This document shows positions 32,148-41,920 of a stretch of DNA of 64,000 nucleotides, one piece after another. Position numbers and translations under genes: made by a program. The stretch lies in the NCBI GenBank assembly GCA_904066235.2, contig CAJFCV020000003.1, positions 682,001 to 746,000 of the forward strand, in the 5' to 3' direction. Position 1 is the stretch's first letter, and each line of letters begins with the position of its first letter. This DNA is from Bursaphelenchus xylophilus (lineage: Eukaryota > Nematoda > Chromadorea > Rhabditida > Aphelenchoididae). The notes beneath the pieces are model-generated. The model saw only the letters and a program-made list of their open reading frames with translations. It had not been told where the DNA came from and ran no database searches.

Positions 32148-35100
32148 TCACTCAAATTTCTGAGAGTATGCGTCAATAAATTCTCGCGAAATCAACATCG
32201 AGCCAATTAAAGTTGTGTGCAAACTGTCGCGGAATATTGTCAGGCCATTTGGCAGCATTGAGAAGCATTCGTCGTCGATGTGAGTGCAAAAGGCCTTTGT
32301 AAAATCAACGCGGATGCATTTTGGGCAATCCGGGCGCGCTATCATCCGTTGAATTCTCAAATTTCTTTTGGAATGGTCCTAAAAGAAGCTTTGCAAAGGC
32401 GATGAAACTTGGCTTACAACTCGAGGAAAATTTAAAGTTGGATAAGGAAGATCCTCGTTGAAGACTTTTGAAATCTCTGAGCGGTCAGACCTCTTTTCCG
32501 GATACCCCAGCAAAATTGCTTTTGATGCGATGTCACGAAGCGCCGAATAAAACGATGTCATATCGTTCGCCATGTTCGATACGTATTCATCGCTCAGCAG
32601 GTTAAAACTAAATAAATAGCGGTCAGTTGCTGTACTACCAGTCTGTCAGGAAAATAATGAGCACAATTTCGCTACACAGTGAAGTGACAGGCAATTTGAT
32701 TTTGCCGAGACTCAATTCATTTTTTCGGCGGCGATGCAATTTTTGATGCGACAGAGTGCTCATTTTCCCGAGACACTGCGATAAACTTACGAGTGCTGAA
32801 TAACGATCACATCAATCGGTCTGTCCCAATTTAGCAAAGCATTTAGGTAAAGACTTCTTGAGCTGTTCTGAAATGGCGCTCCGTCTTTGTTCGAAATCAA
32901 AGATATCCGGCTGTAAGTGTCTTTCCACTGATAAGCCAGGCCAAGGAACACGTCGTGAGCTAGGCTGTCGCCGATCACAACCACTTCGAGCTTTCCTGAT
33001 CCCTAAATTAATAGATAAAAATTGGTAGAAAACCCGGAAGACCGCTCAACAATGAGTAGGTGAGAGGGTACCAAATTGGAAATTGGTATTATACTACCAA
33101 TGACATTCAGGGAAGAGCACGCCCGCCCCGGAGATCGCTTCAGGCCAACCAATGGAGAAGAACAGGTGGTCTCCGGTTGTCATGACTTTGCATGCGAATT
33201 TGCATATTCTCAAGGAAGCAGACAAAGTGGTATAAAAGAAATGGAAACCTTCCAATCAAGTGTGAATTATTTTTTTTCTTTTCCCGCTGCGGCGGTTGTG
33301 CTATTCTTCAAATAAAGTGTATTCCTATTGTGTCTACTGTGTTGCTTTCTACTGTATGGTCAACTCGGCGCATCCATTGCGTCCGGAGAGACATTGTGAG
33401 TTGACCGTTGATATTGTCGCCCTCCAGGAGTGGCTACGCCCCTGTCGCCCTCACAAGGCAGTGCCTTCGAGCTAGGGCCTATTTTTAGTTTGTCATTGCG
33501 TTGTATAATCGTCTTTGGGCTTGGGATGTTAGATAGAACCTAGACTATGAACCTTTCCATGTGCTCCAGGCCAATTCGTGACAGAGACAAAGTGCAAAAG
33601 AAAGTACTACAAGTGACCCTGAGATGCCACTAATATCACTCCATCGACTTTCCGAACGGAGTCGTACTCTCTGCAGCAACGACCGTTCAATAGTCCGGCC
33701 GTCTCTGCAAAACACAGCTAAGATTTTCAGAACCCTATGCATGGCCTATGGCTGATGTATGCGCAAAATTTAAAGAAACTTGTACATAAGCTGACCTTTA
33801 GGAAATAGACCCTAAGTTACTTCAAAACCTGACAATTGGTGCAGACGAAGATTCCTACTTTTTCCGAGCAAAAGTAGTCCATCCTTTCCACCAACGGCAT
33901 TTGCCCATTATGCCCTCTGCAGTTCTCGAGCGCCGTTTCCACATAAATTTCCATCTGATTGTGAAGATATTTCAACTCAAGATTGGTCATGTTCAAAGGC
34001 TGGGCTCTGCGATTGTACAAGCTTGCGGCATACTCAATAAACAATGGATTCGTATGATCCAATCGAGCTCCGTCGAATTTTGGTTCCTCTTGCGGCAGAA
34101 TTGTGTAGATGGCAGATTGTAGGCCCGCAATGGCCGACAGAAAAAGTGTTGCAACTATAAGCAGTCGGCGTTTAGATTTTATCCATTTAGCGAGAGTTGA
34201 TGAAAGCGCCTCAAGAAGACTGCCGGCTTGGATTGCGGCAAAGAAGAGCAGGGCTTTGTCTGAAAATGGACAGCAAATTGATGAATTATCAGTCTGTCTG
34301 GAAAATAATGGGCGCAATTTCGCTTCGCGGATCGCGTCGTTGATGCGAAAAACAAGTTGATTTTCTCGCGACACAATTAATTTTCTCGGCGGCAATCCGA
34401 TTTGCCGCCGACTGCAAAGTGCTCATTATTTTCCCGACAGGCTGGTACCTTACAATCGCTTTTGTGCCAACATAAGCCACAAATAAAATTAAACAAAAAT
34501 ATGCTTACCTAGGAAAGTTTGGACGTGATAGCTGTCTGATTGCATTGCATATTCAGAATACCTGAGCAACGGCCAAAACACAAGGTAAATGGACAGAGAA
34601 TTGTCACCGAGCCAAGTCAGCGCTGGCACGTAAAAATCTCCCTTGTTGGCAATGTACAAAGCAATGACGGCACAATACAACGAGCCTGTTAAAGAGAACG
34701 ACCAGTCCAAGGCCGCTAAAAAGCCAAAAAGTCCCAACAAAAGGAGCTGCAAATTCACCGGACTGGCACGTTGCAATCTATTAACCGTTGAATGTCCAAC
34801 AGTCTTCGAATTAAAGTGTTTGGTTATCGTATTGATCACTGGACATAGCGCAATTATTATGGACATAATAACAAGGTTGTAGAAGTGTTTGTAAGGTCCA
34901 TCAAGTGAGAAATTATTTGTGCCCATAGGCAGAAACAACAGAGTCTTATAGTCTTTCCTGTCAACAACCACATAGCCCATTAGAATTGTCATCAATAGAA
35001 TTAAATAGTAAGTCGTAAGTAGTCGTTTCGCCCGTCGAAACCAATAACTTTCCCGATTTTCCTCTTTTTCCAAAGATTTACAAGTAAAATATCCTGCCAG

Positions 35101-35283
35101 GATGACAAAACTGGAAAATATAAATAATGAATAATCAACCTTTCAAATCCATTAAACAAAAAAAACAACTTACGTAAGATTGCCAAGCCATCCATTTGGC
35201 AACAGATTTGGCCATAGATAGCCCAGTGTAATACTGAGAACAGCGAGACCTCTGAGAGTCTGCAGATCTCTTCTTTTTTCCAT
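32148..35283 (-). CDS. Reduced OAC-like protein: degenerate acyltransferase half, intact SGNH half
   Basis: Exons 35283-35174, 35110-34509, 34259-33859, 33002-32791, 32607-32418, 32378-32148; 581 residues in phase, against 699 and 668 in the two intact OAC genes here. Exon 1 reads LRGLAVLSITLGYLWPNLLP where the others have VLFHLWP: the putative catalytic His is Tyr. GVD becomes GNL. The membrane half is one exon; the paired arginines (WFRRAKRLLTTYY) remain but HTWSLSVExQFYLIVP and RIWQF are gone; NSLSIYLVFWPLL replaces SYSxYLxHWP. The SGNH half keeps block I GDSLAHDVFLG and FRDSLHTTLIGS with D-x-x-H, and CPKC cysteines. This suggests loss of acyl transfer with retention of a lumenal esterase- or transferase-like domain, a possible new function. 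Intron 2 holds a MITE, intron 3 an LTR-like sequence and intron 4 a MITE. Confidence 0.82.
32636..32783. repeat. TCTGTCGGG MITE, core A
   Basis: In the intron between exons 33002-32791 and 32607-32418 of the reduced OAC gene; the right end is only 8 bp from the donor side. Confidence 0.7.
33107..33545 (+). repeat. Solo-LTR-like sequence
   Basis: GCGAATTTGCATATTCTCAAGG, GGTATAAAAG (33228) and AATAAAG (33312), followed by a TCATTGCGTTGTAT...TTAGATAGAACCTAGA tail. Order and tail match 14285-14640. In an intron of the reduced OAC gene, on the opposite strand. Boundaries approximate. Confidence 0.4.
34287..34446. repeat. TCTGTCGGG MITE, core A
   Basis: In intron 2 of the reduced OAC gene, 28 bp upstream of exon 34259-33859. 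Confidence 0.75.
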
Positions 35284-35760
35284 GACTGAATAAAAAATTG
35301 GTTAAATTTATAAAGATGTTAGCAGAAACTCAGCAAACTGCCTTGAGTTAGTCGGCGAAAATGTCCGCCGACTAATCTGGATGAATCAGATTGGAAATTA
35401 AAAACTTGAGCGAGAGTTAAGGCTAGGGCTCTAGCATGTTTAGGCTTACCTTTTTCTATTTGGTGTGGTTTTTATTGGAGATTTGTTAAATGTATGATGT
35501 GTCCTTAAAAAACACTGTTGTCATATGTCCTAATATTAGTGGCGCCATAAAGTCGGTAGAATTTTTTTCGTCGACGCCGCGGTTGCCCAAAAGTTCATGT
35601 CGCTTGTACGAAAACGGGAAGTCGCAACGGAACGGGCAAAAAAACACGCTGTGCAAATTCTACAGACTGTACGTCGCGACTAGTAGGTGTCTGGAAAGTA
35701 ACTACTGCTTTCAGTATGTGATATCAGCCAGTTGGGAAAAGAATGTGGATAGAAGGTATA
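35284..35760. other. No gene recognised
   Basis: Upstream region of the reduced OAC gene. 35590-35690 resembles the CACCGTGCAAA-type repeat (ACGCTGTGCAAATTCTACAG). No exon. Confidence 0.4.
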
Positions 35761-35761
35761 G

Positions 35762-35992
35762 CACGTCAAAACAATTCTTTCAGAAAATTGAAAAAACAAG
35801 GAATCTCGGATCATTGATTTTTTGCGAAGTGCCACAGAATTATCGAGCTTGAAAAATTGTTTTCCTCTTCGAAAAAACATTTTTCTCGAAATTCTCTGGG
35901 AAAGTTTTCTTTTGTGACTCGATAATTCAGCGACATTTCGTCAAAAATCAATGATCCGAGGTTCTTTGTTTTTTCACTTTTATTTTGACGTG
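35762..35992. repeat. 231-bp palindromic element (CACGTCAAAA ends)
   Basis: CACGTCAAAACAATTCTTTC at the left end answers TTTTGACGTG at the right. The inner arms GGATCATTGATTTTT and AAAAATCAATGATCC are strongly complementary. Confidence 0.7.
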
Positions 35993-35999
35993 TATATTA

Positions 36000-36115
36000 A
36001 AATCTCTTGCTTCGTCACAGTCACACACCAAATCTCTAGCCGCGACAAGTCGTCGCAAAGCGATGATAGGCGATTTCAAGGGCAACAAAAACACATTATT
36101 TTCCCGACAGGCTGA
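36000..36115. repeat. TCTGTCGGG MITE, core B, left end lost
   Basis: Directly follows the palindromic element ending at 35992; the right end TTTTCCCGACAGGCTGAT is intact. Confidence 0.6.
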
Positions 36116-36240
36116 TGTCACATATTATAGTGTTCTAGATCCTATCTTCTTACTTCAAGCTGCAAAATCTTGGTTTATTCCTCAAACTTGATCATGGTTT
36201 AACGTCAACTTTAACTTGCGCCAATTAATCCAAGATGTAG

Positions 36241-38477
36241 ATGAAGATCAACGATTTCACTTTAACATGCTTATTGAAACTTGTTTTACTGCCAATGCGG
36301 TGCCGGTTCGGTCTGTCACTTACAATATTCTTTGTTGCTTTGGGGCTTATCTTTGTTTTATACAACACTTTCAGAAGTTCTAGATACGTCTGCAGCCAGC
36401 CACGGTAAGATTGGACAAGTATAGGGGTGATATATTATACATGGATTATTTCAGAGCTTATACTCGCAAGGATCAATGTGTTATCGCTGATGTGCTGAGC
36501 TGCGGACTTGAAGATCCTAGCCGAGTATCTTTGGTGCTGCATATGAGTGCGGATCGTTTCGATGCTGAGCAGATAAGGAAGCAGGTAATTGCGTTAAGTA
36601 AGCGGCAAATAATTTGGTTTATGTTTAGTTACAAAACTGGAAAGGACCAATTTCTTTGGGCATCGCGTTCCCAAGATGGACAAAGTTTGGGTCGCCACAG
36701 CTGCTACGAGTTTGGAGGGAGGTACGAATTGACTCTCAATACCACTCACGGCAAGACGCCCTGGCAATCGCGATTGCCAGGGCGCAAAATCGTACGACCC
36801 GTTGCATTATCTGTCTGTAGGGGAAATAATGAGCATTATGTAGCATCAAAAATCACATTAATTTTTTTCAACGGTCTGATAAATTTTCTTATCACATCCC
36901 TTTTGCAGCTCGAAGCACTGCAAACTGAAGTTGCAAATTCAAAATGGAGCTTATCCGTTCATTTCCTTCTGACTCGATACACAAATTGCAACGATGGCGA
37001 CGTTGAGGTGATCAAGAGGAGACTCAAAACTCCCAGTGTGCTTTCTGGCACATGGCCTCGTTCGAAGCCTCGGTTCTCGGCCTGCAAAGGCTCTTGTGTG
37101 AAAACGAATGCCCATATGATGCATTCTTATCCTGTGAATACGATAAGAAACATCGCTAGAGAGGTAAGGAAAGCTGCATTTTTAACAAAAGAGCTATATG
37201 AGTCTGAAGGGAAAATAATGTGAGTCTGTCGCAGCGCCGATTGCGTCGCCGAAGTGAAAATCAATTGATTTTGCCGCGACACAACTCATTTTCTCGCCGG
37301 CGATGCGATTTCCGATGCGACAGAATGCTTATTATTTTCCCGACAGGCTCACGCATGGAGCTGGGTCCATGAGAAAAATAAATAATATCACTATTTTAGA
37401 ACAGCAAAACCGACTTTATTCTCATCGGCGATATGGAACATTACTTTTCCGACGGCTTCGAAAAGAAAATGGCCAAACTTGCAGGGGAAACTTTTGCGAA
37501 TGATCCGAAAACCGTCTTGGTTTACCGGATATTTGAAGTAGAAGAAGCTCCAATAGAACCTCCTCTGTCAAATGACGACCTTTTCCGAATGTTTCGCGCG
37601 CGAACAGCAACAGTATTTCATACCGAACATGACGGGCACAAAATCGACGGGTTGGCTGAATGGTTCGCCCATTCAAATGAAACGGCGGATATCCAGCTGT
37701 ACCTACCGTAAGTAGAATGCGCTTACAAGAGAAGCCCCCACTGTGGAACAATATTCATGCCTACCTTCCCGTTAACCATTCTTCCTTTGACCTTAGCCTG
37801 GAGGTAGCCCCTGATCCCCTTAATTACGACCCCGGTACCTTATCTTGACAGTATGACGCTTAATATCTGCAACTTTTTATGATATGACCCTCAAAGAATT
37901 TCAGGTATGACAGAAGAGAATGGGAGCCTCAATTTGTCTCCAGGAGGGATATTCCCTTACACGATGAGACCTTTTCCTATCCGCAGCGCGATAATACGGT
38001 ATTGGTAAGTGTAATAGCGGTAACTGTCAGACTGTCGGGAAAATAATGTGGATTTGCCGCAGCATGTCTCGCTTCGTCGCTAAAGCGCACCAAACGTCCA
38101 GCTAGCCGTTGCAATACGATCAAGATTGATTCCAAGGCGCGACGAATCCGCATTATTTTCCCGACAGACGGATAGTAGAGATCATGCAAAATATAGGCCA
38201 TTGTTTCGCAACTTATCATATATTTCAGCGCTGGGAAATGTGCCGAGCCGGCTACAAATGGGCCGTTGTTCATGACGTTTTTATGTATCACCCTGTGGCA
38301 AAAGTGAAGAAAGTCAACAATCCCTTGGAAGTGGCGAGAGAATTGTCGCTAAAAACCTATGATGACAAACTGTCCGCCTTTCTCAATCGCATGGACAGAC
38401 TCTATCCCGAAACTTACCACAAATGCCCGCAAGTCGCGTCGGCTAGCGAGATTGACCTGACGATTCGGTCTTATTAG
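36241..38477 (+). CDS. GT49-like glycosyltransferase (B4GAT1/LARGE C-domain family)
   Basis: Exons 36241-36404, 36455-36584, 36629-36721, 36909-37163, 37400-37707, 37905-38004, 38229-38477; 432 residues in phase. N-terminal anchor [17 protein letters not shown]. Then CVIADVLSC and [31 protein letters not shown] (family: W.GP.S.A.F), [22 protein letters not shown] (family: YPxNxxRNxAR), [15 protein letters not shown] with the acidic D-x-E that stands for the metal-binding Dx[22 protein letters not shown], and [23 protein letters not shown]. This is the Pfam Glyco_transf_49 order; family members add GlcNAc or GlcA to Golgi glycans and are expanded in nematodes. The D-x-E in place of D-x-D is a variant. 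MITEs lie in introns 3, 4 and 6. Confidence 0.85.
36808..36881. repeat. Short TCTGTCGGG MITE (about 74 bp), core A
   Basis: In GT49-like intron 3; internally deleted, right end degraded. Confidence 0.55.
37198..37351. repeat. TCTGTCGGG MITE, core A
   Basis: In intron 4 of the GT49-like gene; left end AGTCTGAAGGGAAAATAATG. Confidence 0.7.
38026..38174. repeat. TCTGTCGGG MITE, core B
   Basis: In intron 6 of the GT49-like gene; both ends present. Confidence 0.7.
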
Positions 38478-38540
38478 TTGTTGCGGTAATAAATATAGGT
38501 CTAATCGAACGATGGTTAAATTTTTGTTATAATTTACATC

Positions 38541-38645
38541 TATCAGTCAGTCGGGAAAATAATGAACACAATGTCGCTGCGCCGATCGCGTGGCTGAAGC
38601 GAAAGCAATTTTATTTCGCCGTGACACAATTTATTTTTTCGGCAA
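38541..38645. repeat. TCTGTCGGG MITE, core A, left half
   Basis: Lies between the convergent 3' ends of the GT49-like and GT10 genes. The core stops at TTTTTTCGGC. Confidence 0.6.
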
Positions 38646-38711
38646 AAAATTGGACTTTTTATGGCTAAATTTTATTATCACCTTTTCTGCCAGCAGGTAC
38701 ATTTACAAGTT

Positions 38712-41253
38712 CTATCTATAATTTGTGAGATTGACACACGTCCGCGATGGTATCGAGTACTCCTCAACGTCATAATGTAACACCTTTCTGCCTTTGTTCT
38801 CCGCCACATAGCTGCAGACTTTACACATCGCCAAATAAAATGGACTAAAAGATCTCTCACTCTCGTATTTCCAGAGAAGATGTTGTATGTAAGCGGTGTC
38901 ATTTGTCATTAGATGTTGAATATACTTGGCGAGATGAGACAACGACCTAAATAAAAAATATGGGTTTGTCGGGAAAATAATGAGCACAATGTTTTAGCAC
39001 GCGCTTTTCAGGCCCAGCCGAGATATTCAACGATATTCGTCACAAGTTTCGCGCCAAAAATCGAAAAAAATTTTAATTTTTTCCCATATTTTTCGGTCTA
39101 AAAATCTTGGTCTTTTCTGCAAATCGTGAGCTAGAAATCTCGCGTATGTTTCAGAATAAATTTGTCTAAATTTGTATAAACTTTTCATCAAAATCTGAGC
39201 GTCGCACTTGGGGTACTTCCTCTGTGATACCTAGCTAGCTTAAAACGCGTTAGCTTACCGAAAATCGTCGACCGCAATAAACGAGTCTTGAGGAAGATGT
39301 TTGTAGAACTTCCTTGACATAACGATCGGGACCAGCGAGTTGAATTGATAAAACTTCTCGGTGGAATAGTAATCACATAGCGAGTTCTCAAATGCCAAGT
39401 AGAATCGATACTTTTCTTTGTTCTCTTTGAAGCACTCTTTATCGCAGGTCATATTCCCGCACTTCCCGTATAAATCAATTGGCATGTACCTGAAGATAGT
39501 GAGGGTATTGCCAAAAAATCAGAGGCAAAAGAAATCCAAAAAATGCAGTCAAGTCTCTGCACAGCGAATAAAAAGGGCCAAAAAGATTTTTCAATTGTAT
39601 CTGTCAGTCGGGAAAATAACGTGGATTTGTCGCGTTTTGGAATCGCATTATCGTTTTGCGACGACTAGCCGTGGCTGGGGATTTGTTGCGCAACTGTGAC
39701 TAGGCGGGGCACGGCAACCCAGGGAGTCTCCCGCCTCGTTTCGGCGCTTCGCCCACCTAGTATCGGTTGAATTCAAACGAAATGTCAAAAATGAATTTTT
39801 CATGTGGTTTTCGGACCGAAAAATATTTTTCTCGGAATTATTTTATTTCTTTTGGGAATTTTGACACTTCGTTTGGACGAAATTCAAAAGTGGGCGGGAG
39901 ACATTTTTGTTCTATTTTGGGTTGCCGTGCGGGGCATTGAATCGCTATGACAAATCCACATTCATTTCCCGACAGACTGATGGCCAAAAGTGACTTTCGG
40001 ACCATTGGAATTACGCTTTTGGCTGGCTTGGCTGTTTTTGAGTTCGTTGCACAGAGGTTTCAATATATCCATCTGTCAGGAAAATAATGAGCACACTGTA
40101 GCATCAAAAATCGCATTGCCGCCAAGAAAATGAAATCAAGTCGTTTTTCAATTCGGCAACGCGGTTGGCGTAGCGATCATTATTTCCTCGACAGACTGAG
40201 ATTTCAAGAAAACGCATCAAAAACACTACCTTTGCATTTCACTGATGAGATTTTCTCGACGGCTTTGGGTCTTACAATGCGAGAAAACTTTGTAAACTCC
40301 CTTCGTCCGGCTTTTTACTGACTCCAGTAGATCAGCTTTGAATTCTTCCATCTAAAATGTGTTAAGCGCCTTGTCAAGTCGTGCTTACTGTTTTAGACGT
40401 GCCTATCTTAGAGTACGTTCCATACGGCATCGGGACATCAGCATATGGAAGGTAATTTACCGTGATATTGAAGTAATTCTTGGGGAACCTAAAAATCACC
40501 GGAAAGCTGCAGATCAGTCTGTCGGGAAAACCGTGAGCGCAATGTCGCGGAAGTGAAAAGCAATTTGATTTTGCCGTAATTATTTTTTCTCGGCGGCGAT
40601 GCGAGTTTCGATGCGACAGAGCGCTCACTATTTTCTTGACAGTTTGTTAAGTACGTCAATTTTTGTTCCTTACACAACATGCTTTTGATGATACCGCGCT
40701 GGCGCTTCCCTCTCGAAGAAAATGAAAACCTCGTCGTCGCTGAGCCGCGCGGGATACTGTTGATGATTTACATCTGAAAAAAAATTGTATTATCTATGCG
40801 ATGTCCATAAACCGCTTACGCATATAATACGGATGAAACAAGATTGCGTCGGCGTCATTGCGGAGCGTCCTGTCTAGAGTGAGCTCACAAACATTACCAC
40901 AGGAATTGTGGACATCTCGTATAAAGGCCGTTTCAACTTCCAAGTTGCTTCGTGGCGTCCACACTAATATTCGGGTCCGGTGATTTTCAGAGGAGTCTGT
41001 TTGGAAGGTCTAAAATATTGCGCATTACTTTCTAGCACCTTCCCGCTGTACTCCAGACAGTCAAATCTTCAAAAAAAATATGGGATGGGACCAAAAATGG
41101 GGCAAAGTCTATTGATTTTATGAAAATTAGAATATCAAAAAAGCATCTACAACTTACCCGATAGAAAGCCCAAAATGCAAAAACTGTAAAAAATGGTGCA
41201 AGTATGCGTCTTAGTCGCGGAAAATCCACATAAAGCAGTTTAATAGTGCGCAT
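38712..41253 (-). CDS. Alpha-1,3-fucosyltransferase (GT10)
   Basis: Seven exons: 41253-41158, 41009-40820, 40773-40674, 40488-40389, 40351-40230, 39489-39259, 38946-38712; 357 residues in phase. N-terminal anchor ILAPFFTVFAFWAFYR, then RTRILVWTPRS (family: ILxWTxP), FHPYYM, QQYPARLSDDEVFIFFERE, FNITVNYLPYADVPMPYG (family: NWTMTYRxDSDIxxPYG), VYKVFSHCKTQSRRENLI, and YRFYLAFENSLCDYYSTEKFYQF, the signature fucosyltransferase motif, with LVPIVM and SFIAVDDF. The enzyme adds fucose from GDP-fucose to N-glycan or related acceptors in the Golgi. The intron layout matches that of the divergent neighbour at 41921-44120 (four of seven exons have identical length: 100, 122, 231 and the phase pattern), so the pair arose by inverted duplication. 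Confidence 0.92.
38963..38996. repeat. TCTGTCGGG MITE left tip
   Basis: GTTTGTCGGGAAAATAATGAGCACAATG only; the sequence then changes to unrelated repeat. Directly upstream of the last GT10 exon. Confidence 0.5.
39599..39981. repeat. TCTGTCGGG MITE, core B, split by 234-bp insertion
   Basis: Core B resumes after about 39703-39936, which starts GGGGCACGGCAACCCAGG and ends TTGGGTTGCCGTGCGGGG, an inverted-repeat insertion. Part of the same inserted family recurs at 44203-44255 (CCAGGGAGTCTCCCGCCT). In a GT10 intron. Confidence 0.65.
40069..40200. repeat. TCTGTCGGG MITE, core A
   Basis: In a GT10 intron; left end CATCTGTCAGGAAAATAATG. Confidence 0.65.
40512..40648. repeat. TCTGTCGGG MITE, core A
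   Basis: In a GT10 intron; left AGTCTGTCGGGAAAACCGTG, right eroded to TTTTCTTGACAGTTTG. Confidence 0.65.
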
Positions 41254-41920
41254 TGGATAACTTACGTCGCGGAAAACCTCGCAGTATTCTTTTACTCCCC
41301 CAAATCTTGATTTGAACTCAACGTTTGCGTTGGGAGATTTAAATGACGATTATTGTCGGGTAAACTCGCGGAATAACATTTTAGCATTTCCGTTTCTTTA
41401 TTAAAATTTTGAATGATTTGTCGAGAGGTCCGGGAGACAACCACACGATAAGACGAGAAGCTCGAGTTCAAGTGATTTTTTGAGTGAAAAGCGGCCCTTA
41501 TATAGGGAAACCCCACGTAAAAACAAATTTGAATAATAAATGATGATTTCCGTGCGAATTCGGGCTCGAAGTTCGGTCGTTCCACCTCACATGATTATTT
41601 TTGCATTGCCGACTACTTTAGTCTCCTTTATTTTGATAAAAAACAATATGCCGAGGTATTTGACGTGGACATACGATAGGCTAGGAGACCGTATTCTTCA
41701 ATGATTTTAATGAAAATGTACATACTTTTTGATGCAGAAGTAAATATCAGATGCAAAGAATAAGCTTTTTTGTTGTTATACTGCTGGCTTCTTTCGAATT
41801 TCCCCAATAAATTTCGGCGGAAAGTTTTATCTTAAAACTTTAACTAATCTCGTAAAAATCAGCATTCATTTGCAAGGGGATTGAAGATTACCCGCAATTT
41901 CGCCGTCTGACTTTAGCATC
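41254..41920. promoter_or_regulatory. Divergent spacer between two GT10 genes
   Basis: 667 bp between start codons of head-to-head fucosyltransferase genes. Position makes it the likely shared promoter region; no specific motif could be identified. No exon or MITE is present. Confidence 0.4.
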
